The translations under genes were made by a program, and so were the position numbers. Shown one piece after another: positions 53,931-62,245 of a stretch of 64,000 bases of DNA. The notes under the pieces were generated by a model. It did no database searches. It was not told the origin of the DNA and saw only the letters and a program-made list of their open reading frames with translations. Within the stretch, counting starts at the first letter, position 1. The number at the start of each line of letters is the position of its first letter. Source of the stretch: Microcoleus sp. EPA2 (GTDB taxonomy: Bacteria > Cyanobacteriota > Cyanobacteriia > Cyanobacteriales > Microcoleaceae); contig JAHRFD010000026.1 of NCBI GenBank assembly GCA_020882975.1, forward strand, positions 30,869 through 94,868, given 5' to 3'.

Positions 53931-54809
53931 TCAGGCTTTTACTGCTTTTTCTAAGGGGAATTCCAGCTTTTCGCGCTGTTCCAAATAAAGCTGAGCCACC
54001 CGTCGCGCCAAGTTGCGAATTTTAGTAATATACCGAGTTCTTTCTGTTACCGAAATCACGCCTCTAGCATCTAATAAATTGAAAGTATGCGAACATTTTA
54101 GCACATAATCAAGACTAGGTAAAACTAATCCTTTTTGGGTCAATTGTTCCGCCTCTTGTTCGTACAGCCCAAACAGCGTAAACAGCAATTCAGGATTAGA
54201 AGCTTCAAAGTTGTAAGTACACTGTTCTATTTCACCTTGCAGGTGAACATCGCCGTAAGTGACGCCATCTTTCCACTGAATTTTAGTCATCGCATCGACT
54301 TCTTGGAGATACATCGCGAGGCGTTCTAGCCCGTAGGTAATTTCAATCGAAACCGGGCGACAATCAATGCTACCGCACTGTTGAAAATAGGTAAATTGGG
54401 TAATTTCCATGCCATCGAGCCAGACTTCCCAGCCGACACCCCAAGCACCTAAAGTCGGAGATTCCCAGTTGTCTTCTACGAAGCGAATATCGTGGTCTTC
54501 TGGGCGAATTCCTAATGCTCTGAGGGAGTCTAAATAGATGTCTTGGATGTTGGGAGGAGAGGGTTTAATTAAAACTTGATATTGATAGTAATGTTGGAAG
54601 CGGTTGGGATTTTCGCCGTAGCGTCCGTCAGTGGGGCGGCGACAGGGTTCGACGTAGGCGACAGACCAAGGTTCGGGCCCGATCGCTCTGAGAAAGGTGT
54701 GGGGATTCATGGTTCCCGCACCTTTTTCTGTGTCGTAGGATTGGGCGATCAGGCAGCCGCGATCGCTCCAGAATTTGTTTAAGGTGGCAATGACTGATTG
54801 AAAGTTCAC
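53931..54809 (-). CDS. glyQ: Glycine--tRNA ligase alpha subunit
   Basis: A 292-residue Gly[79 protein letters not shown] is the conserved N-terminal block; the class II motifs follow. With GlyS it makes the alpha2beta2 glycyl-tRNA synthetase typical of bacteria. GlyS is not adjacent, as is usual in cyanobacteria where both may lie apart. The ATG start fits the family N-terminus. A MITE-like repeat lies upstream. Confidence 0.95.
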   Translation of the reverse strand: MNFQSVIATLNKFWSDRGCLIAQSYDTEKGAGTMNPHTFLRAIGPEPWSVAYVEPCRRPTDGRYGENPNRFQHYYQYQVLIKPSPPNIQDIYLDSLRALGIRPEDHDIRFVEDNWESPTLGAWGVGWEVWLDGMEITQFTYFQQCGSIDCRPVSIEITYGLERLAMYLQEVDAMTKIQWKDGVTYGDVHLQGEIEQCTYNFEASNPELLFTLFGLYEQEAEQLTQKGLVLPSLDYVLKCSHTFNLLDARGVISVTERTRYITKIRNLARRVAQLYLEQREKLEFPLEKAVKA

Positions 54810-54837
54810 TGGTTTAAATCTGGTTAGGGAGTGTCTA

Positions 54838-54983
54838 ATACCAATTTTTTATGAGGCTGCATAGAATTCCGATCCCCCCTGACCCCCCTTAATAAGGGGG
54901 GGATAAGATTCTTCTCAAAGTCCCCCTTCTTAAGGGGGATTTAGGGGGATCGAGATATATGCAACTTCACCTTAAATTGGTAT
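54838..54983. repeat. GATCCCCC-type palindromic repeat, copy E, with ATACCAATTT ends
   Basis: The core (54871-54952) is flanked by an exact 10-bp inverted repeat, ATACCAATTT and AAATTGGTAT. No target duplication is evident. It sits between glyQ and the xisI gene; the rest of that 304-base gap has HIP1 sites only. Confidence 0.6.
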
Positions 54984-55113
54984 AAACTTATTTAAGCATA
55001 CTAAAGGCAAGGTTTATTTCAATAAACCATGTATCGCTGGATATTTAAGTTCTTTTTTCAGGTATATTGTATCGATCGAGTTATGGCGATCGCTCTCTCT
55101 GTAATGGCGATCG

Positions 55114-55449
55114 CTACACCGCCTGAAACACCACTGGGCTAGGACTATTTTGATAATCTAGGCCAGTCATAATATGCTCTGGTTGGATACCTGCGACAAT
55201 CAGTGCAGCGGTTAACCCTTCCTCAAAGTTATCTTCTTCAATGATGACATGGCGATCGACCAAGCGAGCGTGAAACAGAATCGTGTCGAGCCAGCGTTGC
55301 TTGTCCCAGCCTGTAGCGAGAATCAGGAAATGACCTGAATCCGTATCGCAGACGGGATAAAGCTGAATCGCTTGTAAACGAGGTTGCGATCGAGTTGCTT
55401 CTTGTAGCGTTTGTTTGAGGATATCTGCATAATTTAGTGAGCGATCCAT
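55114..55449 (-). CDS. xisI: XisI-family protein
   Basis: A 111-residue XisI: MDRSLNYADILKQTLQEATRS, then YPVCDTDSGHFLILATGWDKQRWLDTILFHARLVDRHVIIEEDNFEEGLTAALIVAGI, the standard family text. XisI and XisH were found as helpers of XisF in excision of the fdxN element in heterocyst-forming Anabaena, but pairs are widespread in cyanobacteria with no element. It overlaps xisH by 16 bases. There is no xisF here. Confidence 0.9.
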   Translation of the reverse strand: MDRSLNYADILKQTLQEATRSQPRLQAIQLYPVCDTDSGHFLILATGWDKQRWLDTILFHARLVDRHVIIEEDNFEEGLTAALIVAGIQPEHIMTGLDYQNSPSPVVFQAV

Positions 55450-55853
55450 TGAACAATAGCCTCCTGCTCTGGTTCGTAAACTAATAAGTTAATTCTATTC
55501 CGTTGAACGGCTAGTTGAAAAATTGGTTTTTGGAAATGTCGAATATAGATGGTTTGACTAATAGCTAGGAACAACTGCCGCTTGGATTCTTGCTCATCCA
55601 AAGCCCATTGGTAAAGCTGAAGCTGTCCCATCATTTTTTCCAGTTCATTAATTACTGAAGGAGAGTCGAAGTCTTTGATTTCCACAGCAATTTTCCGTTC
55701 ATCTTTTTCTGCTGCGAAAAATTTTTCTGCTCCTAAATCAGGTTTCAAGAGCGTTTGTTCTAACACTAATATCAACGGATCATCAGTAATTGTCCACCCA
55801 TCTTTTTCGAGAGTGTGGCGCAGGGATAGATGTAAATTATCGCGTCTAGACAT
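55434..55853 (-). CDS. xisH: XisH-family protein
   Basis: A 139-residue XisH: LHLSLRHTLEKDGWTITDDPL and GAEKFFAAEKDERKIAVEIKDF, where E58-I-K60 with the preceding acids recalls the PD-(D/E)xK nuclease fold. It is encoded just upstream of and overlapping xisI, so the two work together. Whether it acts on DNA is unproven; toxin-antitoxin-like behaviour has been suggested for the pair by its spread. Confidence 0.9.
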   Translation of the reverse strand: MSRRDNLHLSLRHTLEKDGWTITDDPLILVLEQTLLKPDLGAEKFFAAEKDERKIAVEIKDFDSPSVINELEKMMGQLQLYQWALDEQESKRQLFLAISQTIYIRHFQKPIFQLAVQRNRINLLVYEPEQEAIVQWIAH

Positions 55854-55957
55854 TAGTTCTGAAAGCTTGATTTATCGTTATATTTTAGCATAATTTGATA
55901 CAATTTGCCACAGCTTGATGAGGAACAAAAATTTAGAGAATCATTTCACTCCTTAAT

Positions 55958-56830
55958 ATGGTTCTCCGGCGCGTCGTTGTGATCTATCCCAATCGTCGCA
56001 TCGAACACGAACAGATGCTGCAATTTCAGGAACTCCTAACCAGTCAGCGGGTGCAACGGATTTACCTCGATGAATTGCCAGAATCAGCCGATCGCTCGTT
56101 GGGAGTGAAAGTTGTTAAACTGGTAATCGAGCCAGCAGAGACAGCAGCAGAACAAGCACGACAGTCGATCGCCATGGCCCGCCAGCAGTTGTCCGATCCC
56201 ACCGTTCTACGCGATTTAATCAACCTCATCGAAACAATTATCGTCTACAAACTCCCCCAGAAAAGCCGCGAGGAAATTGCCGCCATGCTAAATTTAAGCG
56301 AACTCAGAAACACTCGTTTTTATCAGGAAGTCAAGCAAGAAGGTTTAGAAGAAGGACTCGAACAAGGACTCGAACAAGGTGAACGTCAGGCGAAGTTAGA
56401 AGCCATTCGTCGCACGATCGGGTTGGGGATAAATTTAGAGACGATCGCACAATTGTTAGATTTGTCTCTCGAATTTGTGCGACAAACAATTCACAAAATT
56501 CAACGGGAATCGATGTCACTCCCCGAACAAAAGATTGACTCATTTATCGAACTGTTAACCCAGCAGCGATCGCTCTTTTCTGCCACACAATTAACTGAAC
56601 TAGGGCAGCTAATTGAACCTTTATCAGACGACAGCGATGTCCTTTCCGAAGCGATTTCATCCTGGGCTGCAAATTACCCTTCAATTCAGGAAGCTCAAGC
56701 TAAACTGCTGGAACCCCTACCGCCGATCGCCAAAGCATCAGAAAATGCCGCAGTCAGTCCAGAAAGTAGCCAATCTCCAATGGGCGATCGCCTCAACAAG
56801 CAAGCTCTCAAAAATGCCATTTTATTGTAA
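55958..56830 (+). pseudogene. Rpn/DUF2887-type gene missing its N-terminal nuclease part
   Basis: The 290-residue frame starts in the middle of the known family: RRVVVIYPNRRIEHEQMLQFQELL and YLDELPES are normally preceded by about 90 residues with the PD-(D/E)xK catalytic site, and these are absent. The rest, including QARQSIAMARQQL, the EGLEEGLEQGLEQGE repeat and the DUF4351-like tail, is present. No suitable start with ribosome site precedes the frame. It is most likely a beheaded pseudogene of a recombination-promoting nuclease/transposase-like protein, though a shortened product could still be made. Confidence 0.6.
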
Positions 56831-56925
56831 TAATTCGGCGGTTGAAACCGCTACTACACAAACAAAGCCCGCCGACGCGGGCTAAGAAATAAAGCGGGGA
56901 TTTCAGCTAAATTGCAAGGCTCTTG

Positions 56926-56955
56926 TAGGGGCAATCCCCCCGTGGTTGCCCTTAG
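56926..56955. repeat. Palindrome module TTGTAGGGGCAATCC..., intergenic copy
   Basis: TTGTAGGGGCAATCCCCCCG followed by TGGTTGCCC, the same module as inside chlH (49495-49530). Before it lies a hairpin AGCCCGCCGACGCGGGCT (56865-56882), a dispersed REP-like unit. Confidence 0.6.
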
Positions 56956-56994
56956 CCCTAGGCATCGTGCGTTAGTGCTCTAAAAAACAAAATA

Positions 56995-57033
56995 GTCAGA
57001 GTCCCGATTTTTTGAAGAAGTCGGGACTCTGAC
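56995..57033. terminator. Perfect 13-bp hairpin
   Basis: GTCAGAGTCCCGA and TCGGGACTCTGAC face each other around 13 bases of loop (TTTTTTGAAGAAG). It lies just beyond the stop of the first NfeD-like gene (57062), so it would be its terminator on the - strand; on that strand few T residues follow, so it may be simply a repeat. Confidence 0.45.
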
Positions 57034-57061
57034 AGTGAAAAGGTTTAGATTACTTTCTCGT

Positions 57062-57349
57062 TTAGTCTGCCGGTGCGAGGGAAACTAACAGGGTGATGTT
57101 GTCAACGCCGATGACAAAAACCGTGTCTCCTGGTGTTAAAGTGATTTGGCGATCGCACCGTGCGGGCCACCAGCTACCTTGGAAGCGGACGCGACCAGTT
57201 TGATTCGGATAAATTGATTCATCGACTACTGCTTCTTCGTTGAAGTAGTGGAAATTGGTATTGATGTAGTTGTGGATTAACATATTATGTGCTGTGATGT
57301 ATTTTTGATTAGAAAAAATAGAACCGAAAGCTTTTACTACGTTCAACAT
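57062..57349 (-). CDS. NfeD-like mini-protein, copy 1
   Basis: A 95-residue protein whose C-terminal half ([39 protein letters not shown]) is the small OB-fold beta-barrel of NfeD proteins; the N-terminal half is helical and has no membrane segment, unlike normal NfeD. AAGGAG lies before the ATG. It is 90 of 95 residues identical to the next copy. The NfeD partner (a stomatin/flotillin or a membrane protease) is not in view. Function is unknown; a soluble adaptor is possible. Confidence 0.75.
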   Translation of the reverse strand: MLNVVKAFGSIFSNQKYITAHNMLIHNYINTNFHYFNEEAVVDESIYPNQTGRVRFQGSWWPARCDRQITLTPGDTVFVIGVDNITLLVSLAPAD

Positions 57350-57460
57350 TTCCCTGACTCCTTTGTTGTTTATATAATGTAATTTTGTATTTATGCTATT
57401 TGAGAGGCTGCATTTCCTCGATTGCCATTGATTACTTTTTCTGGTTGTTCGCGCTTTAAT

Positions 57461-57748
57461 TTAGTCTGCCGGCGCGAGGGAAACCAAAAGAGTGATGTTG
57501 TCAACGCCAATCACAAAAACCGTGTCTCCCGGTGTTAAAGTGATTTGGCGATCGCACCGTGCGGGCCACCAGCTACCTTGGAAGCGAACGCGACCAGTTT
57601 GATTCGGGTAAATTGATTCATCGACTACTGCTTCTTCGTTGAAGTAGTGGAAATTGGTATTGATGTAGTTGTGGATTAACATATTATTAGCAGTGCTGTA
57701 ATTTTGAGCGGAAAAGATAGAACCGAAAGCTTTTACGACGTTGAACAT
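57461..57748 (-). CDS. NfeD-like mini-protein, copy 2
   Basis: A tandem copy of the gene at 57062-57349. Only five residues differ, all in the first 24; the rest is identical. The start is ATG 57748, which has AAGGAG in front (an upstream ATG at 57814 would add 22 residues with no ribosome site) and is the aligned start of the twin. A common short leader with AAGGAG precedes both, pointing to recent duplication of the whole unit. Confidence 0.75.
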   Translation of the reverse strand: MFNVVKAFGSIFSAQNYSTANNMLIHNYINTNFHYFNEEAVVDESIYPNQTGRVRFQGSWWPARCDRQITLTPGDTVFVIGVDNITLLVSLAPAD

Positions 57749-57829
57749 ATCCCTAACTCCTTTTGTGTTAATATAGGATGTAATTTTGTTTGTATGCAAT
57801 TTGAAATGCTGCATTTCCAGGGTTGAGAT

Positions 57830-58650
57830 TATTTATTCCTGATATTTCCTTGTTCTTGCTTTCCCTCCTTTTTTCAGGATAGAATTCAAATAAATTGGGA
57901 AATACTTAAGGAAGTTAACAATCTGTTTAGAAAAATCCTAAATCTGCTAATTACCAGGGATGTAATTAAGGATTTAGTTGTTTTGTTGTTAGTGGTATTT
58001 ACCTCAAGGTTGGATGTTGTTAGCTACATGAGAGATTGAGTGATTCCGCATTACTGAGACTAGGAAAATATTTTATTTTTCGGTTGGCTTTTTTTGAGTG
58101 GGTTGTGACTCACTTGCTTTACATTTACTAATTTGCCAGGAGTCTAAGGTATTTGGTGCGATCGCCTGTCCACTTTCGAGTCCTGGTATTGGCACAGGAC
58201 AATTTACACCAGGCAAACAACGATTTTATAAGGTTTTCCGGCTAGATAACAGCCCTAGTGCTGTGCCACTTACGCCCAGTGACACAGCACTATCTAAATC
58301 ATCAACTTACAGAGTCGGAAGCTGCAAACCCGGAATATCTGTAAATTAGACATCTGTTAAACAGCCTGTGATATCAATTCCGGTTGTACCGTCAGGTGAT
58401 TTAACCGCGAAGGCGCGTTCCCCGCAGGGGTTCCCGTAGGGTAGGACGCGAAGCAAGAGAAGAGAGGATTTTATATCAATTGGCTACAAATTACCCACAG
58501 CATCTAAATCAGCCGGTTTTCTAGGCACAATCCCCCTAGAAACGCCCCTATCGATCGCCTAAGTCTATCTACTTATCATCAGTCAACCTCTCCCATAATT
58601 ACCGTGGAACAGGCATCCAGCCTCTTCAAGACAAGGTTTTTAGGAGATGT
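57830..58650. other. Long gene-poor stretch with a hairpin and repeats
   Basis: About 820 bases without a convincing gene. It holds a strong imperfect hairpin at 58257-58291 (AGTGCTGTG with CACAGCACT, plus CAC/GTG beyond one mismatch, 9-base loop), a partial ATATCAATTCCGG element at 58370-58480 containing GTTCCCGTAGGG repeats, and AT-rich text upstream of the NfeD-like pair. A 83-codon frame spans the hairpin but is not supported. Confidence 0.5.
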
Positions 58651-59124
58651 CTAGTCTCTAAAATTTGTTTGATACTGCATAATAGTGACAGGAATTCTGA
58701 AAAAAACTTTAGCTAATCGAGACAAGCCGAATTTAAATTTAAGCGACTGCGGTAACTCTTGCCATGCAGCTTGTACGAAGCCAAAACGAGTGTAAAATGC
58801 TGCTAGTCGCGAACCCAAACATTCTAAGTACAGAGGTGCTGTAGCCTGTGCAATCAAATGTTGAGTGAGGTAAGTCCCCAAACCTCGATCGCGCCAATCC
58901 TTCCTCACCACCAAACTGCCCAATTCTTGCGCCCCCGCAAAGTTCCGCAACTGTCCGCAAGCAGCCAGATGTCCACCACATTCTATTACCCAGAATTGCT
59001 GCCAACGCAACTGAGTTGGATCGAGTTTTGCACTCCAGACTAACATTCTAATTGATTTGATATCTTGAGCTGAGGCTGGGCGGATGGTGCATTCTGATGG
59101 TAATGAAGTAAAATTCTGAGTCAT
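58651..59124 (-). CDS. GNAT-family acetyltransferase
   Basis: About 157 residues. The GNAT acetyl-CoA site is seen as SLVVRKDWRDRGLGTYLTQHLIAQA (the RxxGxG/A loop is RDRGLG), followed by LYLECLGSRLAAFYTRFGFVQAAW, the strand-and-helix end of the fold. The substrate is unknown. ATG 59124 (MTQNFTSLPSECTIRPA) is preferred; upstream ATGs at 59142 and 59223 would overlap the divergent NADAR gene start. The C-terminus is basic with a hydrophobic patch. Confidence 0.8.
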   Translation of the reverse strand: MTQNFTSLPSECTIRPASAQDIKSIRMLVWSAKLDPTQLRWQQFWVIECGGHLAACGQLRNFAGAQELGSLVVRKDWRDRGLGTYLTQHLIAQATAPLYLECLGSRLAAFYTRFGFVQAAWQELPQSLKFKFGLSRLAKVFFRIPVTIMQYQTNFRD

Positions 59125-59160
59125 TCGTTTTGATATAATCATAAAAAGCTCATAAATATT

Positions 59161-59607
59161 ATGCCAATTTATTTCTACAGCCCTAGGGACGAGTATGGCA
59201 GTTTTTCTAATTTCTCTGCTCACGGCTTCGAGTTAGACGGGGAATACTGGCCAACTAGCGAGCATTATTTTCAAGCACAAAAGTTTCCCGGTACGCTTCA
59301 TAGCGATCGCCTTCGCCAACTAAAAACACCAAAAGAGGCCGCAAAAATGGGGCGCGATCGCACTCTGCCCCTGCGTTCCGATTGGGAACAGGTGAAAGAC
59401 GAGATTATGAAAAAAGCTGTGCTGCGGAAATTTGAAACTCATGGGGAAATTCGGGAAATTTTACTAGCCACTGGTGACGAGGAAATAGTGGAAAATTCAC
59501 CCATTGATTACTATTGGGGTTGTGGCAAAGATGGCAGTGGCAAAAATATGTTGGGACAGATCCTGATGGCTGTGCGAGAGATATTGCGATCGCGCACCGA
59601 AGGCTAA
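59161..59607 (+). CDS. NADAR-family protein (YbiA-like)
   Basis: A 148-residue NADAR protein: FYSPRDEYGSFSNFSAHGFELDG and WPTSEHYFQAQKF, then a KxxAxxMGRDR-like segment and NMLGQILMAVREIL. The family hydrolyses N-glycosidic bonds of riboflavin intermediates or of ADP-ribosylated guanine in DNA, which links some members to phage defence. Which applies here is not shown. Starts 36 bases from the divergent GNAT gene. Confidence 0.88.
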   Translation: MPIYFYSPRDEYGSFSNFSAHGFELDGEYWPTSEHYFQAQKFPGTLHSDRLRQLKTPKEAAKMGRDRTLPLRSDWEQVKDEIMKKAVLRKFETHGEIREILLATGDEEIVENSPIDYYWGCGKDGSGKNMLGQILMAVREILRSRTEG

Positions 59608-59640
59608 AATAAAACTCACAGCTTTCTGGATTGAGGATGA

Positions 59641-60402
59641 TTAGTTGAGAGCATTGGGATCTTCCCCCAATTCTCGCAATCTAGCTGCTAGTCGATCGGC
59701 TCGCTGACGTTCCTGTTCCGCCTGTTGTTGAGCAGCTTCCGCCTGTTGTTGAGCAGCTTCCTCCGGTAACAAAACTAAATTGCCAAATTCGTCGAAAAAA
59801 CGCACCCAAGTAGCCGTTTCTCGATCGACTGTTCCTTCCCAAGTTCCCAACCAAAAACCCAAGGTTTCGCACCACAGCCAACCCCGCTCATTCGCCACTA
59901 ACGGTTCATAGCGCAAGCCGGGATTTAAACGCCATCCTTGCAAAGAATTTGGATCGAAAGGATCGAATATAAAATAATCAGGCGTCCTAAAAATCCGCTC
60001 GTAAATATCCTTTTTTACTCCTTTGTCTGCACTAGCAGTTGAGGGCGACAGCAGTTCCACAATCACATCCGGGTAACGTCCATTTTCCTGCCAAACAACC
60101 CAACCTTGTCGAGTAGGAGTGCTGTCAACATCCATCACCGCAAAAAAATCAGGCCCTCGAAAATCACGATTGCGAAGCTGTTCGGCGCTGAAATAAATAA
60201 ACATATTACCGCCCGCAAAAAAATCGCTGCGGTGAGCTAAACCTTGCTCTAAAGAACGAATTAAAACATTCATACCTATGCGGTGGCGGTTGCTTTCCAT
60301 TTCTGCACCATCATCAAAGATTAAATCAATCGGCGGCTGATTTTCTGCGAAGAACAAATCTTCTTCTGTCAAAATTTGATCGGCAACTGATTCAACTGAC
60401 AT
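59641..60402 (-). CDS. Uma2-family putative endonuclease with coiled-coil tail
   Basis: A 253-residue Uma2 (DUF820) member: FFAVMDVDSTPTRQGWVVW, RYPDVIVELLSPSTASADKGVKKDIY and DYFIFDPFDPN with the acidic active-site residues. The C-terminal 35 residues form an Ala/Gln/Glu helix (AAQQQAEAAQQQAEQERQRAD) encoded by a direct DNA repeat. It is longer than the member at 37594-38169. It is convergent with the NADAR gene by 33 bases. Confidence 0.85.
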   Translation of the reverse strand: MSVESVADQILTEEDLFFAENQPPIDLIFDDGAEMESNRHRIGMNVLIRSLEQGLAHRSDFFAGGNMFIYFSAEQLRNRDFRGPDFFAVMDVDSTPTRQGWVVWQENGRYPDVIVELLSPSTASADKGVKKDIYERIFRTPDYFIFDPFDPNSLQGWRLNPGLRYEPLVANERGWLWCETLGFWLGTWEGTVDRETATWVRFFDEFGNLVLLPEEAAQQQAEAAQQQAEQERQRADRLAARLRELGEDPNALN

Positions 60403-60532
60403 CGTACCATCTCCCGATTTAGTTTTATCGATGTTTCTATTCTACAATGTCACTTGTCAGAACTCACAGATGCGGCCATAGATACCTGTTCCACAATCAA
60501 CAGTATTTTCTCTTAATTTATTGTGGGGTCTC

Positions 60533-60650
60533 TCGTCCGCAGGCTCTGCCTGGGGACGCAGATCCAGAGGCTCTGCCTCATCTTTTCCTCCGTAACTGAC
60601 GAGGCAGAGCCTCTAGATATCGGTTCCCAGGCAGAGCCGGGGAACCAGTT
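60533..60650. repeat. TTCCCAGGC...GCC(T/G)GGGAA palindromic repeat, copy 2
   Basis: The same architecture as 25480-25590: GAGGCTCTGCCTC facing GAGGCAGAGCCTC, and CTCTAGATATCGGTTCC shared between the copies. It lies in the gap upstream of the ATPase gene. Confidence 0.6.
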
Positions 60651-60741
60651 ACAGGACAGTTACAGACGATTTACGATATACGTCAAATTTAACGTACAAT
60701 AAAAACAACGTAGATTGCACAAATATAATTAAGCATACAAA

Positions 60742-61887
60742 ATGAAAGCAAATCCAGGCGGAGAAATTGCCCCAGCAGAAGTCATGGGGCGGGACAAGTT
60801 AATTGCTGATTTGTGGGGGATTTTAGAACAGCAAAGTGTCATCTTGAGTGCCGAGCGCCGGATGGGCAAAACTTCGGTCATTAAGAAAATGAAAGCCGAA
60901 GCTACCGCAGATAAATTGCCGATTTATCGCGACTTAGAAGATGTGAAATCTCCCTTAGAATTTGTCGAAAAAATCTTTAAAGATGTCGAAGATTATTTAA
61001 CAGGTTTTAATCGCACCGCCAAGAAAACTCGCGGATTACTAAAACACTTGGGAGGAGCAGAATTTAGTGGTTTCAAGTTACCTGAAATAGCCGCGCCTCA
61101 CTGGAAAGCATTGCTGACTGAAACCATCGCAGATTTGGTAGAAAATCAAGACCGCAGAGTCATCTTGTTTTGGGATGAAGTCCCCTATATGCTGGACAAT
61201 ATCGGGGATGCAGCCGCGATGGAGTTGCTCGATACATTGCGATCGCTCCGCCAGATGTACCCGGCGGTGAGAATGGTTTATACAGGTTCGATCGGATTGC
61301 ATCACGTCCTCGGCGTGCTCAGAAAAGCGGGCTATACAAACGACCCGGTTAATGATATGTACGTCCAAGATGTGCCACCGCTATCTGCCAAAGATGCCAC
61401 GAATTTAGCTCGGAAATTGCTAGAGGGCGAAAATATAAAAACACCGGATATTCAAGGAACTGCGGTTTTTATCGCCGATGAATTAAGTAACATTCCTTTC
61501 TACATTCATCACTTAATTGTTAAACTCAAATTGCGCGGTGGTTTAGGGGATATCGCAGCAGTTAAACAAATCATTGCTGATTGTTTAGATGACCCGCTGA
61601 ATCCTTGGAGGATGGAACATTATCGACAACGACTTGATAGTTACTACGATGACAAACAGCGTCCTTATGCTCTGAATTTGCTCGATATTTTGGCAGCGGC
61701 TGAAGGGGCTTTGTCCTTTGATGAGTTGTTTCAGGGGATTAAGCAAGAGTCGGAAACTCAAGATAAGGAAATGGCGCGGAAGGTGTTAAGGCTTTTGGAG
61801 CAAGATTACTATATTTATAAGCAAGATAGCAAATTTAAATTTCGCTATCCGCTGATTCAAAAATACTGGAAATCCTTGAGATGTTGA
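60742..61887 (+). CDS. P-loop ATPase (archaeal-type AAA), HTH-containing
   Basis: A 381-residue protein. After MGRDKLIADLWGIL the Walker A variant is ERRMGKTS (38-45), and Walker B is VILFWDEVPYML (near 145). The C-terminal third resembles a winged helix. This is the ATPase_2 / archaeal-type ATP-binding protein group whose members are often linked to defence or transposons, but the function is mostly unknown. A second ATPase gene starts 359 bases downstream on the same strand. Confidence 0.75.
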   Translation: MKANPGGEIAPAEVMGRDKLIADLWGILEQQSVILSAERRMGKTSVIKKMKAEATADKLPIYRDLEDVKSPLEFVEKIFKDVEDYLTGFNRTAKKTRGLLKHLGGAEFSGFKLPEIAAPHWKALLTETIADLVENQDRRVILFWDEVPYMLDNIGDAAAMELLDTLRSLRQMYPAVRMVYTGSIGLHHVLGVLRKAGYTNDPVNDMYVQDVPPLSAKDATNLARKLLEGENIKTPDIQGTAVFIADELSNIPFYIHHLIVKLKLRGGLGDIAAVKQIIADCLDDPLNPWRMEHYRQRLDSYYDDKQRPYALNLLDILAAAEGALSFDELFQGIKQESETQDKEMARKVLRLLEQDYYIYKQDSKFKFRYPLIQKYWKSLRC

Positions 61888-61911
61888 TAGTATTCGCGTG
61901 CCCAGGTGGAG

Positions 61912-62190
61912 TCCGTTAGTCCGTCAGGGGTTTAAACCCCTGCCTCAAAGCGAAAGTCCTCTCAAGAGGACTAAAGAGTTCTTTCGTTATCTTTCATTTC
62001 CAGGTGAAAAATCTCAAATCCGCTAGCCTTAGAATGATTCATCTTTCTATTCTCTCCCTCTGCGCCCTCTGCGGCCTCTGCGGTTAAAAAAATATTCCAA
62101 TGCAACTGGAAACAATATAACTTCTTCAGTCCTCTTTCAGAGGACTTTCGCTATGAGCCAGGGGTTTAAACCCCTGGCGGACTATCGGGT
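61912..62190. repeat. Two inverted AGTCCTC/GAGGACT repeats
   Basis: 61912-61980 and 62124-62190 are inverted copies of one unit (with GGGGTTTAAACCCC palindromes and TCCTCTCAAGAGGAC); the unit also lies at 19921-20045. A CTCTGCGCCCTCTGCGG repeat (62045-62085) is between them. The 359-base gap holds no gene. Confidence 0.6.
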
Positions 62191-62245
62191 TAGCAGAGAG
62201 ACTAGCGGGCGGGCAAACTAACAAAAAAACCAACCAAATCAATCC

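Noticed and set aside
58098..58349. 83-codon frame with GTG start
   Set aside because: It spans a strong hairpin, has no ribosome site and no recognisable domain; kept only in the gap description.
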